Assembly (NCBI GenBank): GCA_021200565.1
Contig: JAJQGJ010000011.1
Coordinates: 1 to 64,000 of the forward strand
Direction: 5' to 3'
Source: Oscillospiraceae bacterium
Lineage (GTDB): Bacteria; Bacillota; Clostridia; Oscillospirales; Ruminococcaceae
Length of the DNA: 64,000 bases
Numbering within the stretch: position 1 is the first letter of the stretch; each line of letters begins with the position of its first letter. The position numbers and the translations under genes were made by a program. Below, in pieces: positions 19,175 to 29,236 of this stretch. Under the pieces are notes generated by a model. It made no database searches. It saw only the letters and a list, made by a program, of their open reading frames with translations, and was not told where the DNA came from.

Positions 19175-19900
19175 CTATTTCACCGGCTCGATATAGGAAA
19201 TCGGGTCTATCCATGCATTCTCGTACTTGAGCGCAAAGTGCAGGTGAGAAGACATGTCTGATTCAATATCCGCCGTATTGCCGACTGTTCCTATAACCGT
19301 TCCCGAAGCCACTTTGTCACCGATGCTGACCGAAATGTCATCCGAGAGTCCGCAATAGTAGCCGATAACCGTGTCGCCGTGGTCGATGACGACGCAGTTT
19401 CCCCAGAGCGTGTCGCTGTAGATGTCGGTGACCGTTCCGGAGGTCATTGATTTGACTGCTGTGCCCTCTTCGGCGGCGATGTCAATCCCGTCATGGGTCT
19501 TCCAGACGCTGCCCGTCATCTTCACGAGCTCTCCCCAGGAGAAGTCGTTTAAGATTTCTCCCGACACCGGCAGAACCTTTGCCTCCTCATAGAAAAGCGT
19601 TTCGAGCTCCCCGGTGATGTCAGCTGCGGTCACAGCTGAGGCATCTTCCGGCTCAACTATCACTGCTTCATCGGTCTTCTCAGCGTCGGTGACTATCGAG
19701 TCGACTGTCTGATAGTCATCAAGATCAGGAAGCTCAAGCGTGTCGCTCACATCCGGAATAAGCGTCTCGGTGAGTGAGCCCACCGCCGCCCGGTATCCAA
19801 CCGCCGTCGCCACTCCGACAGCCAAGATTCCCACGCACAAGGCAATGTACACTCCACTCGATTTAAGACTCTTTTTGACTTTATCATTCATACTAAACAT
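19175..19900 (-). CDS. M23 family metallopeptidase-like membrane protein (SpoIIQ-like)
   Basis: N-terminal TM; HDGIDIAAEEGTAVKSMTSGTVTDIY..WGNCVVIDHGD...SHLHFALKYENAWIDPISYI. Confidence 0.85.
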   Translation of the reverse strand: MFSMNDKVKKSLKSSGVYIALCVGILAVGVATAVGYRAAVGSLTETLIPDVSDTLELPDLDDYQTVDSIVTDAEKTDEAVIVEPEDASAVTAADITGELETLFYEEAKVLPVSGEILNDFSWGELVKMTGSVWKTHDGIDIAAEEGTAVKSMTSGTVTDIYSDTLWGNCVVIDHGDTVIGYYCGLSDDISVSIGDKVASGTVIGTVGNTADIESDMSSHLHFALKYENAWIDPISYIEPVK

Positions 19901-19969
19901 GCACTCACTTTCTGCCCTTTCGGGCGTTCTTTAAAGCTAAGTATTAGCAGATTTTTTGGAAATATACAT

Positions 19970-20135
19970 CCGAGCCAAAGTCGGCTTCGCCGACCGCACC
20001 TTCGGTGCACCCTCTCAGTCGCCTATGGCGACAGCTCTCCCAGAGGGAGAGCCGAGATGTCGTCCTCTACAAAACTTGGCTCCCCCTTTGGGGGAGCTGT
20101 CAGCGAAGCTGACTGAGAGGGTGCGCGAAGCGCAA
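19970..20135. repeat. Dispersed palindromic repeat, copy d (composite, two inverted units)
   Basis: CTCTCAGTCGCC..GGCGACAGCTCTCCC..GGGAGAGCC plus GGCTCCCCCTTTGGGGGAGCTGTCAGCGAAGCTGACTGAGAGGGTGCGC. Confidence 0.75.
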
Positions 20136-20159
20136 TTTTTGCCACAAAAGGAGACTATC

Positions 20160-20642
20160 ATGGACAACTCAACTCTTTGCTACATGGAAAAAGACGATTC
20201 ATATCTCATGATGCATCGTGTCAAGAAGAAAAACGATATGAACCACGACAAATGGATCGGCATCGGCGGGCATTTTGAGTTTGGCGAGTCGCCCTATGAC
20301 TGCGTCAGACGTGAAGCCTATGAAGAAACCGGCGTCAATCTCGTAAACCCAAAATACCGTGGCATCGTGACTTTCGTCACAGACGACACATATGACGAGC
20401 AGATGCATCTCTTCACATGCACCGACTACGAAGGTGAATTAAGCCTTGATTGCAACGAAGGCGACCTCGAATGGGTCAGAAAATCGGAAATAAGAAACCT
20501 CCCTATCTGGGAAGGCGACAAAATCTTCTTCCAGCTCCTCGACAGCGAAGAGCCGTTCTTTTCGCTGAAGCTTGTGTATGAGGGAGGCGAACTCAAAAAA
20601 GTTGTGCTGAACGGAGAGAAAACCCTTGACAGGAGCCTATAA
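20160..20642 (+). CDS. NUDIX hydrolase (8-oxo-dGTP diphosphatase-like)
   Basis: Nudix box GGHFEFGESPYDCVRREAYEETGVNL; ATG 20160 after AAAGGAG; the longer ORF (19956) only reads through the repeat. Confidence 0.9.
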   Translation: MDNSTLCYMEKDDSYLMMHRVKKKNDMNHDKWIGIGGHFEFGESPYDCVRREAYEETGVNLVNPKYRGIVTFVTDDTYDEQMHLFTCTDYEGELSLDCNEGDLEWVRKSEIRNLPIWEGDKIFFQLLDSEEPFFSLKLVYEGGELKKVVLNGEKTLDRSL

Positions 20643-20655
20643 TTTATGCTATAAT
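20626..20655 (+). promoter_or_regulatory. Sigma70 promoter for the surface-protein gene
   Basis: TTGACA - 18 nt - TATAAT overlapping the nudix stop codon. Confidence 0.7.
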
Positions 20656-20754
20656 TAGATGAGGGAATTAAAATAAGCAACCACTTATTATTTTGATTCC
20701 GAAAAGCACTCATTCTGTGGGGGGGTAACGCGCTCCGCACGTTTACCCAATAAA

Positions 20755-20820
20755 AACCTCCATACCGAAAGTATAGGAGGTTATAACTATAGCCTCCTGA
20801 CAAAACAAGGAGGATTTTTT
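20755..20820 (+). promoter_or_regulatory. Attenuator-like leader with mutually exclusive hairpins sequestering the Shine-Dalgarno
   Basis: A AACCTCC (20755-20761), B AGGAGGTT (20775-20782), C CCTCCT (20793-20798), D AGGAGG = SD (20808-20813), then T7 and ATG 20822. Confidence 0.55.
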
Positions 20821-20821
20821 T

Positions 20822-22576
20822 ATGAAGAAATTATTAGCAATACTTCTTTCAGCACTTTTAGTTGTTGCACTTATCCCAACGGCTGTTTTTGCGACAGGAC
20901 AGGCAAGCGGAACTGGGACTACTATTTCCGGGCAGCTCAATTTATCAAGCCTCACTGACAGTGACAGCGACGACGGCTGGAGCTGGAATGCGGATTCCAA
21001 AACACTTACGCTTACCAATCTGACCATTACAAGTGATGGCAAATACAGAAGTGCGATTGTGTTGCCTGCTGATGCAGATGGTGATACGATTACTATTGTT
21101 CTGGAGGGAGATAACTATATTTCCAGCTTCGATCAGACGTCTGGAAGAGCCTTTGTTGTTGGCTACGACGCTAATGCCAGTTCCAGCGGTGATCTGACGC
21201 TGACCGGTGACGGCTCACTTACAATTTCAGATTGTGGATGGGTTCAAAATGGCTCTTTCACGAATGTGATAATAGATAATACAACTATTACTGCTGAAAC
21301 CGTCAGCGGTTGGACGGTTGGCGGAACTCTCACCATACAGGATTCTGATGTAACTATCAATGCCACTGGAACATACAATGCTCTTTATGCGGTAGAAAGC
21401 ATTACAATCATTGACAGTACAGTAACCGCATCCGCTCCCAACAGTAGCAATGCTGTAATTGCAACACAGAACACAAGAAGCTCCGGCACTACTGAGGCTG
21501 CTTTTGTCATCGAAAACAGCACCATCATTATAAGTGGTGGCTTGGGGTGGGGACTTTGGTGCGACTCTTATAACGGAACGTCATCTATGACCATTACGGA
21601 TTCTGATATTACCATAGCCAGTGCTGCCGGAGCATATTCCGCCGATTCTCTTACTTTGGTTGGCGATGTGAATATCCTCACGAAAAGTAACAGGCAAGTT
21701 CTACTCAGCGATTCAATCGACACAGATGAGTTGACGGATGATGCGGTTATTCAGGGCTATTCCCGTCAGGGGAACGACATGTTTTATTTCACCGACTACA
21801 CCCTCACATCTGAGTTCTCAGTTATAACAGGTCGGACTCTGACCATCCCCGAGGGCGTAACGCTTACTTTGGCTGATGACGTTACGCTGTCTTCTGAAGA
21901 TGAGGGTGCAATCATCAATAATGGTACTATTATTGTTCCATGCACCAGTACAGGAGGCGTTGCTGATGGCTCATTGAGCACAGAAAGTAATAGTGTTGTT
22001 AGTGAGCATAGCTACAATTACGAAAATATTGTCTGGGATTATAACAATGCAACAGCAACAGTTACATGTCTGATTTGTGGCGAGAGTATAACCGTCGATG
22101 CGACTATAACATCAACAAACCACCTCGGCGTAGTAACCTGGACAGCTAAAGCAACGATTAACGGTGTGGAGTACACCTCCACCCAGACCACCGGCACCAG
22201 CCTCCTCAACGTTCAGGCAAACTATGCCGCAGTCACTGCTGCTATCTCGAAGGCGAATGCTTTGAACGCAAGCGACTATGTTGACTTCTCAGGAGTAACG
22301 GCTGCAATAAATGCGGTTAACTGGAATCTGAACGTTCTCAACCAGTCGGTTGTCAACAGCTATGCCGAGGCGATTGAGACGGCTATTGCAAATCTCGTTC
22401 CGGTAGACAATACCGGGGTGGAAATTGACGAACCGGTAGAGGGCACAGATACCGAAACCGAACCCGATGAGGAGCCTACGGTTGAGGAAAACCCGACAAC
22501 CGGAATTGTGATAACATTATTGCCGATGGCGATTGCAATAGCAACAGCTGTTGCAAATAAACAGAAGCTGAGATAG
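20822..22576 (+). CDS. Secreted surface protein with beta-helix-like carbohydrate-binding region and C-terminal NPTTG wall-sorting-like signal
   Basis: Signal peptide MKKLLAILLSALLVVALIPTAVFA; serial ITITDS/TVT repeats; FIVAR-like helix; C-term ENPTTGIVITLLPMAIAIATAVANKQKLR. Confidence 0.75.
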   Translation: MKKLLAILLSALLVVALIPTAVFATGQASGTGTTISGQLNLSSLTDSDSDDGWSWNADSKTLTLTNLTITSDGKYRSAIVLPADADGDTITIVLEGDNYISSFDQTSGRAFVVGYDANASSSGDLTLTGDGSLTISDCGWVQNGSFTNVIIDNTTITAETVSGWTVGGTLTIQDSDVTINATGTYNALYAVESITIIDSTVTASAPNSSNAVIATQNTRSSGTTEAAFVIENSTIIISGGLGWGLWCDSYNGTSSMTITDSDITIASAAGAYSADSLTLVGDVNILTKSNRQVLLSDSIDTDELTDDAVIQGYSRQGNDMFYFTDYTLTSEFSVITGRTLTIPEGVTLTLADDVTLSSEDEGAIINNGTIIVPCTSTGGVADGSLSTESNSVVSEHSYNYENIVWDYNNATATVTCLICGESITVDATITSTNHLGVVTWTAKATINGVEYTSTQTTGTSLLNVQANYAAVTAAISKANALNASDYVDFSGVTAAINAVNWNLNVLNQSVVNSYAEAIETAIANLVPVDNTGVEIDEPVEGTDTETEPDEEPTVEENPTTGIVITLLPMAIAIATAVANKQKLR

Positions 22577-22577
22577 A

Positions 22578-22692
22578 ACGAAAAAGGCTCCCCTTATTAA
22601 GGGGAGCGCAGAAGTTCGCAAGCGAACTTCGGGAGATTTGCTTCGCAAACTCCGACTGAGAGGTGCGCCGACGCAAGTCGGCGCCCTTTTTT
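22578..22692. repeat. Dispersed palindromic repeat, copy e
   Basis: AAAAAGGCTCCCCTTATTAAGGGGAGCGCAGAAGTTCGCAAGCGAACTTC...GACTGAGAGGTGCGCCGAC. Confidence 0.7.
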
Positions 22693-22695
22693 GCA

Positions 22696-25035
22696 TCATA
22701 ATTCAATCGTAACCTCAGTCGACCCAGCCGGGCAAGCAACTGCCTTGTCCGAGCCACTCAGCTTGACTGTGAAGTCGCAATCGCACTTGTCATAGCTGAC
22801 AGTAACGGTATTGCCGGAGCGTGAAGCGGTGATTTCAGTAATCTTGACAGCGTCCTTGTCGTAGACAACAGCTGAGGCAGTCTTTCCGTCGTCGAGCTCA
22901 TAGATGACGACTTCAGCGCCGTTCATGTAGTCATACTCGAAGTCTCTCTTGAAATCGCCCCAGACGATGATTGAGTTGGGCTTCGCAAGAACCGGCATGC
23001 GGAAGTAGTTCATGGTTTCACGGTGCCACTTTTCGCCCTCGTAGACCTCGCCGGTGATGACGTCGGTCCACTTTCCCTCAGGAAGATACCAGAGAGCCTC
23101 GCTTCTGTCATTCATGATAGGAGCGCAGAGGAGGTTGTCGCCGAGCATATACTGCGTGTCGATGGTTCTGCATGTCGGGTCATCGGCATACTCCATGACC
23201 ATAGCTCTCATCATCGGAATGCCAGTGACGTGCGTCTTGACAGCCTGAGAGAAGATGTAGGGCATCAGCTTGCCCTTGAGCTTGGTGAAGAAGCCGAGGA
23301 CGTCGCAAGCCTCGTCGTCAAAGAGCCACGGAACACGGTATGAGCTGTTTCCATGAAGTCTTGAGTGAGTCGAGAGAAGTCCGAAAGCGCACCAACGCTT
23401 GTAGATGTCGGGAGTAGCAGTAGATTCGAATCCTGAAATGTCGTGAGAGAAGAAGCCAAATCCTGAGAGCGAAAGTGAAAGTCCGCCACGGAGAGTTTCA
23501 GCCATCGAGCTGTACTCAGCCGAGCAGTCGCCGCCCCAGTGAACAGGGAACTGCTGCGAGCCGACGGTTGCACTTCTTGCAAAGAGGCAAGCCTTGTTTT
23601 CACCATAGTAGTCTTTGAGGACGTTGAAAACGGTCTGGTTGTAAAGATAGGTATAGTAGTTGTGCATCTTTATCGGATCTGCACCGTTGTAATAGACGCA
23701 TTCAGTCGGGATTCTCTCGCCGAAGTCGGTCTTGAAGCAGTCAACTCCCATCTCGCATAGAGCACGGAGCTTACTTGCATACCATTCGCATGCAGCAGGA
23801 TTCGTGAAGTCCACAATAGCCATTCCCGGTTGCCACATGTCGCACTGGAATACCGAGCCGTCAGGATTCAGGATGAAGTAGTCGTTCTCTACGCCCTCAT
23901 CAAAGAGCTTCGAACGCTGTGAAATGTAAGGATTGATCCAGACGCAGGTCTTGAGCCCCTTGTCGTCGTGAAGCCGCTTGAGCATAGCCGGAGGATCCGG
24001 GAACTGCTTGAGATCCCACTCGAAGTTGCACCACTCATACTCCTTCATCCAGAAGCAGTCGAAGTGGAATACAGAAAGCGGGATGTCTCTTTCAGCCATT
24101 CCGTCGATGAACGATGTGATAGTAGCCTCATCATACTGAGTGGTGAACGAGGTTGTCAGCCAGAGACCGAATGTATATGCCGGAGGAAGCGAAGGCTTTC
24201 CGGTGAGGGCAGTGTAGTTGGAAAGAACCTCTTCAAGATTCTCGCCGCCGATAACGAAGTACTCAAGACTCTCACCCGGAAGAGTGATTGAAACCTTGGA
24301 AACCGTGTCAGAAGCGACTTCAAACGAGACATTGTCTGAGGAATTAACAAACACGCCGTAGCCGTTTGAGGAAACATAGAACGGAATCGACTTGTAGGAC
24401 TGATCGCAGCAGGTGCCGCCGTCGGAATTCCATACCTGAACATTCTGACCGTTCTTTACAAACGGAGTGAACTTCTCGCCGAAGCCATAGACATACTCTC
24501 CGACATCAAGAGTCAGCTGCTCACGGATGTATGAAGTGTGTGCATCAGCAGGATAAGACCAGAACGTATCGTCGATGTGAGTCTGGAGCCTCTTCTCAGC
24601 GTGGCTGTTCTGCTCTGTGATGTAGCTTAAAGCCCTGTAGCTTCCGCCGGTGAGGTGCCGATCCTTATAGTAATACTCGATGCCCCAGTTTTCCTTGTTG
24701 ATGACAACTTTCGTCTTGCCGCTTGTGATGGTGGCACACTTTTCGCCGTTTTCGACGACGGGAGTGAAGCCTGTGTCCTCGTTCAAGTCGAACTTCGGCG
24801 AATCATCGAGAGTTCCCTTGTAGTGGACAACCGAAACCTTGATGACGTTCTCCATGGTGGAGGTTATCTCAAGCTCGAGAGTAGGTCCTCCAAGAGTCTG
24901 ACCACGGTTCCAAATCTTAGCGTTGGTAGCCAGGATTTTGACACCGTTCGGGATTTCGTCAACCTCATAAGCCTGATTAGCGTAGTTGACCGAATACCCG
25001 ACCTGATTAAGCCAATATCCGTCTGCAAATTTCAT
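22696..25035 (-). CDS. yicI: Glycoside hydrolase family 31, alpha-xylosidase-like
   Basis: GH31 nucleophile region VDCFKTDFGERIP; WGGDCSAEYSSMAETLRGGLSLSLSGFGFFSHDISGF; N-term MKFADGYWL. Confidence 0.9.
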   Translation of the reverse strand: MKFADGYWLNQVGYSVNYANQAYEVDEIPNGVKILATNAKIWNRGQTLGGPTLELEITSTMENVIKVSVVHYKGTLDDSPKFDLNEDTGFTPVVENGEKCATITSGKTKVVINKENWGIEYYYKDRHLTGGSYRALSYITEQNSHAEKRLQTHIDDTFWSYPADAHTSYIREQLTLDVGEYVYGFGEKFTPFVKNGQNVQVWNSDGGTCCDQSYKSIPFYVSSNGYGVFVNSSDNVSFEVASDTVSKVSITLPGESLEYFVIGGENLEEVLSNYTALTGKPSLPPAYTFGLWLTTSFTTQYDEATITSFIDGMAERDIPLSVFHFDCFWMKEYEWCNFEWDLKQFPDPPAMLKRLHDDKGLKTCVWINPYISQRSKLFDEGVENDYFILNPDGSVFQCDMWQPGMAIVDFTNPAACEWYASKLRALCEMGVDCFKTDFGERIPTECVYYNGADPIKMHNYYTYLYNQTVFNVLKDYYGENKACLFARSATVGSQQFPVHWGGDCSAEYSSMAETLRGGLSLSLSGFGFFSHDISGFESTATPDIYKRWCAFGLLSTHSRLHGNSSYRVPWLFDDEACDVLGFFTKLKGKLMPYIFSQAVKTHVTGIPMMRAMVMEYADDPTCRTIDTQYMLGDNLLCAPIMNDRSEALWYLPEGKWTDVITGEVYEGEKWHRETMNYFRMPVLAKPNSIIVWGDFKRDFEYDYMNGAEVVIYELDDGKTASAVVYDKDAVKITEITASRSGNTVTVSYDKCDCDFTVKLSGSDKAVACPAGSTEVTIEL

Positions 25036-25070
25036 TTACACATCTTCCTTTCAATTTTGGTGTTTTGGTT

Positions 25071-26318
25071 TTATTCAATAGAGAGATATTCTTCGGGAAT
25101 GTAACTGAGAACCTTGTCTATAGTATCCTGAGTGAACCCGGAGCAACCGTGGGAGGACAAAAGATCATCCGTGTACGTCGCATACGGTTCAATGTGAATA
25201 TTCGAGTAGTTATAGCCATACTGAGTGATGATGGGAATCGCCTTGACGTTATCGATAGTCACTTCGCCTGTGTCCATGTTCTTGGTGACTTCAAGCTTTC
25301 CGATAACTCCAACCATAGCTAGCGGGTCAGCCATTGCAGAAACGAGATTTCCGAGCCCATAAAAGACAAACGCCTGCCCGCCATCCGGCTTGTCTATGTA
25401 TTCCATAGTTTCAACGGTGTGTGCCTGAGTGCCTATGATGAGGTCTGCACCCCATTCAACAAGCTTCGGGGTGAAGGTCTTCTGCAGAGTTGAGAGCTCG
25501 TTCGACACTTCTGTGCCATAGTGAACCGAAACGACAACGACATCCGCAATGCTGTCTGCATACCTGACCTGCTCTTCAATCAGTTCCATATTCGCATCAG
25601 TGATCCTTATAACCCAGCATTCTGTGTCAGATGGAAGATAGAGCCCGTTTGTGTGCTCGGTGTAGCCAAGGAAAGCGAAAGTGATGCCGTTAACTTCCAT
25701 AGTGCGGATGTTATTCATGTCCTCTTCGCTCTCGTAAGCACCGTAGCAGATAACTCCATCCTGCTCCTTCCAGTAGTTGAGAGTGGAAATAAGCCCGGTT
25801 TCGCCTCTGTCTAAGACATGGTTATTTCCTATAGACATGACGTTGAAGCCTAAAGAAACCATCTTTCTCCCCAGGTCTCCCGGCGAGCAGAAATTCGGAT
25901 AATCGCTCGGCTCAAGCTCATCGGTGACAATAGTCTCCTGATTAAGGATCGCAATATCGACGCCTTCGAGATAGCCTTCGATCTTCTCATAAACATAGTC
26001 GAAGTCATATCCGTCATCATCGCCGTTGGCTTTCGCTCTTCTTTGCGCCTGATTGTAGATAGACGAATGGATGAGATTGTCACCGGCGCAGAGGAGGCTC
26101 ACGGTCCTTATATCCGGCTCCGGCTCAGTAGTTGTGACAGTAGTCGCCTCTGTCGCAACAGTTGTGGGCGCAGTTGTCGCTTCTGTTGCAGCAGTAGTGG
26201 CTTCTGTAACCTCGCCTATGGTGGTTTCCGACGGATTATCTTCAACCAGTTTTGTGCAGGCGACTGTAGTCATAAGACATGCAGCCGCCAGCAATGTAGC
26301 AAAAATTTTTTTAAGCAT
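25071..26318 (-). CDS. CapA family lipoprotein (poly-gamma-glutamate synthesis type phosphoesterase)
   Basis: Lipobox LMTTVAC; LLCAGDNLIHSSIY; NNHVLDRGETGL; IIGTQAHTVETMEY. Confidence 0.85.
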   Translation of the reverse strand: MLKKIFATLLAAACLMTTVACTKLVEDNPSETTIGEVTEATTAATEATTAPTTVATEATTVTTTEPEPDIRTVSLLCAGDNLIHSSIYNQAQRRAKANGDDDGYDFDYVYEKIEGYLEGVDIAILNQETIVTDELEPSDYPNFCSPGDLGRKMVSLGFNVMSIGNNHVLDRGETGLISTLNYWKEQDGVICYGAYESEEDMNNIRTMEVNGITFAFLGYTEHTNGLYLPSDTECWVIRITDANMELIEEQVRYADSIADVVVVSVHYGTEVSNELSTLQKTFTPKLVEWGADLIIGTQAHTVETMEYIDKPDGGQAFVFYGLGNLVSAMADPLAMVGVIGKLEVTKNMDTGEVTIDNVKAIPIITQYGYNYSNIHIEPYATYTDDLLSSHGCSGFTQDTIDKVLSYIPEEYLSIE

Positions 26319-26319
26319 T

Positions 26320-27921
26320 TCAACCTAAATACTCTTTCAGAGTAGCCCTGACAGTACCGGTTCCGGAAATTTCTTTCAGGAAAATCTCTGTAATCTTCTT
26401 CGAGAGTCCGTTTTTAACAAGATCTGTTCCGAAAATCTCGGAATTCGAGAGAATAGAGTCGAGCTTGTTTCCGACTGTTTCCGGCTTGCCAAGCTCAATT
26501 CCTGAAAGCGTAGCTTTCAGTTCATCCTTAAGCGGATCGTTCGAAATCTCCATAGGCTCGCCGTTGTCGTCGACACCCTGGAGGTATCTGAGCCAGCCTG
26601 CAATAGCAAGAGGAACCGCAACGAGACTGTCGACATTGCCGCTCACTTCATAGCTCTTGATCGTCTCACCGAAACGGATTCCCACCTTCTGAGAAGTGTC
26701 TGTGGCGATTCTCTGCGGAGCATCCGGCATGAACGGATTTGGAAGTCTTTCATTGATGACTTCGTCGATAAACGCCTTGGGCGAGAGAATGCCGGGATCT
26801 GTCACAACCGGTAAGCCCTCATCATAGCCAAGCTTTCTTACGAGCCTGACCAGATCTTCATCCTTCATCTCTTCGCAGATGAGAGTGTAGCCAAGGAGGC
26901 AGCCATAAACAGCAAGCGCCGTGTGCAATGGATTGAGGCAGGTGGTTACCTTCATGCGCTCAACGTTGTTGACGGTGTCTCTGTCGGTCATGTATACGCC
27001 AGCTTTTTCGAGCTGTGGTCTTGAATTCGGGAAGCTGTCCTCGATAACGAGATACTGCGGCTTCTCGGCGTTGACAAACGGAGCAATAAACGTCTTTTTC
27101 GATGTGATGATGGGGAACATCTCCTCGAGTCCGGCATCTTTAAGAATAGCCTCAACCTTTTCGGACGGGCGGGGAGTTATCTTGTCAATCATGCTCCATG
27201 GGAACGCAACAACGCTTTCGTCGTTGAGATAATCCAAAAATCCCTTGTCAGCGAATCCGTTCTCAACCCATCCACCAGCGATAGTCATGACGGAAGACTT
27301 GAGCTTCTCACCGTTATGTGAGCAGTTGTCCATGCTGACAAGAGCAACAGGCAGTTTTCCAGCCTTGTATCTTTCGAGCATAAGCCCGGTAACAAAGCTC
27401 ATAGCGTGTCTTGCGTGCTCAGGACCCTCACTTATGTCGGCAACGACCAGAGGAGTGAGCTCGCCCTGAGTGTTCTTAACGGCATAGCCCTTTTCGGTGA
27501 TGGTGAAGCTTATCATCTGGAGTGACGGGCTCTTCGCAATCTCGTAAAATCTCGCCATCTCTGTTTCATCCGAAATGTCAGCCTTCAGAGCCTCGCATAC
27601 AGAAGCTATAACCTCGCTCTCAACCGAGCCGTCAGGGAGTAGACTTGCGCTGACGGTCAGATTGTCGTGAGCCTTGAAAATATTATCAATAATCTCATAA
27701 TCGAAGGTATCAGCTGCAATGATTCCCGTCTCAGAAAGACCCTGATCGAGCAGGCTCTGCTGCAGGCTTGCAATGAACCCTCTGAAAATGTTTCCGGCTC
27801 CAAAGTGCAGCCAGACAGGGTTCTTGTGCGTATTTTTCGCTACTTTTTCTACGTCATACCCGGGAAGCTTTATATCTCCCCAAGCAGAGGCATTCTTAAG
27901 CGAATCCAAAGAAAGCTTCAT
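26320..27921 (-). CDS. uxuB: Mannitol dehydrogenase family protein / fructuronate reductase-like
   Basis: VWLHFGAGNIFRGFIA; LVSMDNCSHNGEKL; context next to uxuA. Confidence 0.8.
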   Translation of the reverse strand: MKLSLDSLKNASAWGDIKLPGYDVEKVAKNTHKNPVWLHFGAGNIFRGFIASLQQSLLDQGLSETGIIAADTFDYEIIDNIFKAHDNLTVSASLLPDGSVESEVIASVCEALKADISDETEMARFYEIAKSPSLQMISFTITEKGYAVKNTQGELTPLVVADISEGPEHARHAMSFVTGLMLERYKAGKLPVALVSMDNCSHNGEKLKSSVMTIAGGWVENGFADKGFLDYLNDESVVAFPWSMIDKITPRPSEKVEAILKDAGLEEMFPIITSKKTFIAPFVNAEKPQYLVIEDSFPNSRPQLEKAGVYMTDRDTVNNVERMKVTTCLNPLHTALAVYGCLLGYTLICEEMKDEDLVRLVRKLGYDEGLPVVTDPGILSPKAFIDEVINERLPNPFMPDAPQRIATDTSQKVGIRFGETIKSYEVSGNVDSLVAVPLAIAGWLRYLQGVDDNGEPMEISNDPLKDELKATLSGIELGKPETVGNKLDSILSNSEIFGTDLVKNGLSKKITEIFLKEISGTGTVRATLKEYLG

Positions 27922-27923
27922 GA

Positions 27924-29003
27924 TTATTTGCACTCCTTCTTACTCTTGTCAATAGCCTCCCAGAGACCATTGAGGTAGCAAATGCCCAACGCTCTGTCGT
28001 AAAGACCATAACCCGGTCTGCCGGTTTCTCCCCAGATCATTCTTCCGTGGTCGGGACGGATGTAGGTGTCAGGGCAGACTTCATAGATAGCTTTCATAAT
28101 CTCGTACATGTCGAGCTCGCCGTCAGATGAGAGGTGGCTTGTCTCGCAGAATCTGCGATCAGAGCCAAGGTGCTTGATGTTTCTCACATGCATGCAGCCG
28201 ATCTTTCCCATTTCGCCGAAGTGACGGATGATGGAGACAACATCATTCTCGGTATTTGAACCAAGAGAACCGGTGCAGAGGCAAAGAGTGTTGCAGGGGC
28301 TGTCAACCAAGCCCACAATCTTGTCATAACCCTCCTGAGTGTGGGCGAGTCTCGGAAGCCCGAAAATCTTCCATCCCGGATCGTCCGGATGACATGCCAT
28401 CACAACTCCGCACTCCTCGCATGTCGGGATAATTCCTTCGAGGAAGTACTTGTAGTTTGCCAAAAGCTGCTCTTCGTCGACGCTTTCATACTGCTTGAGA
28501 ACTTTTTCGAGGTCTGCAAGTCTTTCCGGCTCCCAGCCGGGGAGGGTGAAGCCGTTCGAACCTTCAGCGGTTTTCCTGACTATCTCAAGAGGAGTCATGC
28601 TTCCTAATTCTTCTTCGTCGTAATACATGCTTGTTGAGCCGTCGGGATTCGGCTTGGCGAGGTCGGTTCTCAGCCAGTCAAGAACCGGCATGAAGTTATA
28701 AACTATGCATTTTACGCCATACTTGGCAAGGTTGCGAATTGTGATGCAGTAGTTTTCAATATATTTGTCCCTTGTGGGAAGACCAAGCTTTATGTCCTCA
28801 TGGACGTTTACGCTCTCGATGACCTCACATTCAAGTCCTGCAGCGTGAACCTCGTCAATATAAGCCTTGATTTCCTCTTCGGTCCAGACCTCTCCAGCCG
28901 CTTTGTAGTCTAAAACCCCCATAAGTCCGCTTACATTCGGAATCTGGCGGATCTGCGAAAGGGTTACGCTGTCGCTGTCATGCCCGAACCACCTGAATGT
29001 CAT
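27924..29003 (-). CDS. uxuA: Mannonate dehydratase
   Basis: [59 protein letters not shown]. Confidence 0.95.
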   Translation of the reverse strand: MTFRWFGHDSDSVTLSQIRQIPNVSGLMGVLDYKAAGEVWTEEEIKAYIDEVHAAGLECEVIESVNVHEDIKLGLPTRDKYIENYCITIRNLAKYGVKCIVYNFMPVLDWLRTDLAKPNPDGSTSMYYDEEELGSMTPLEIVRKTAEGSNGFTLPGWEPERLADLEKVLKQYESVDEEQLLANYKYFLEGIIPTCEECGVVMACHPDDPGWKIFGLPRLAHTQEGYDKIVGLVDSPCNTLCLCTGSLGSNTENDVVSIIRHFGEMGKIGCMHVRNIKHLGSDRRFCETSHLSSDGELDMYEIMKAIYEVCPDTYIRPDHGRMIWGETGRPGYGLYDRALGICYLNGLWEAIDKSKKECK

Positions 29004-29113
29004 TTTCAATTTATTCACAGCCTTTCGATGTATTTTTAAGCTTTGCGCCCGAAACCCGACTCCGGGCAAATCTCACTTTTTCACAAGATAATAATAGCAT
29101 TTTGAGCGGCTCT

Positions 29114-29152
29114 TTTCAAGACTTTTTTGTACAATGCCTGGACTTTTTTGTA
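29114..29152. promoter_or_regulatory. Phased 12-bp direct repeat (putative operator) in the uxuA/eda divergent region
   Basis: GACTTTTTTGTA at 29120-29131 and 29141-29152 (21-bp period), abutting the minus-strand -35 TTGAAA (29114-29119). Confidence 0.5.
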
Positions 29153-29170
29153 ATTTTGAAATGTGGATTA

Positions 29171-29199
29171 TTGACAATGAGAGACAAAGTCTTTATAAT
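29171..29199 (+). promoter_or_regulatory. Consensus sigma70 promoter for eda-kdgK
   Basis: TTGACA - 17 nt - TATAAT. Confidence 0.8.
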
Positions 29200-29236
29200 T
29201 ATGGAGTAATAAAATTTCAAAGGAGCGGATAAAGCG

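Noticed and set aside
19956-20159. N-terminal extension of the nudix ORF
   Set aside because: Translates the dispersed palindromic repeat; good RBS and ATG at 20160.
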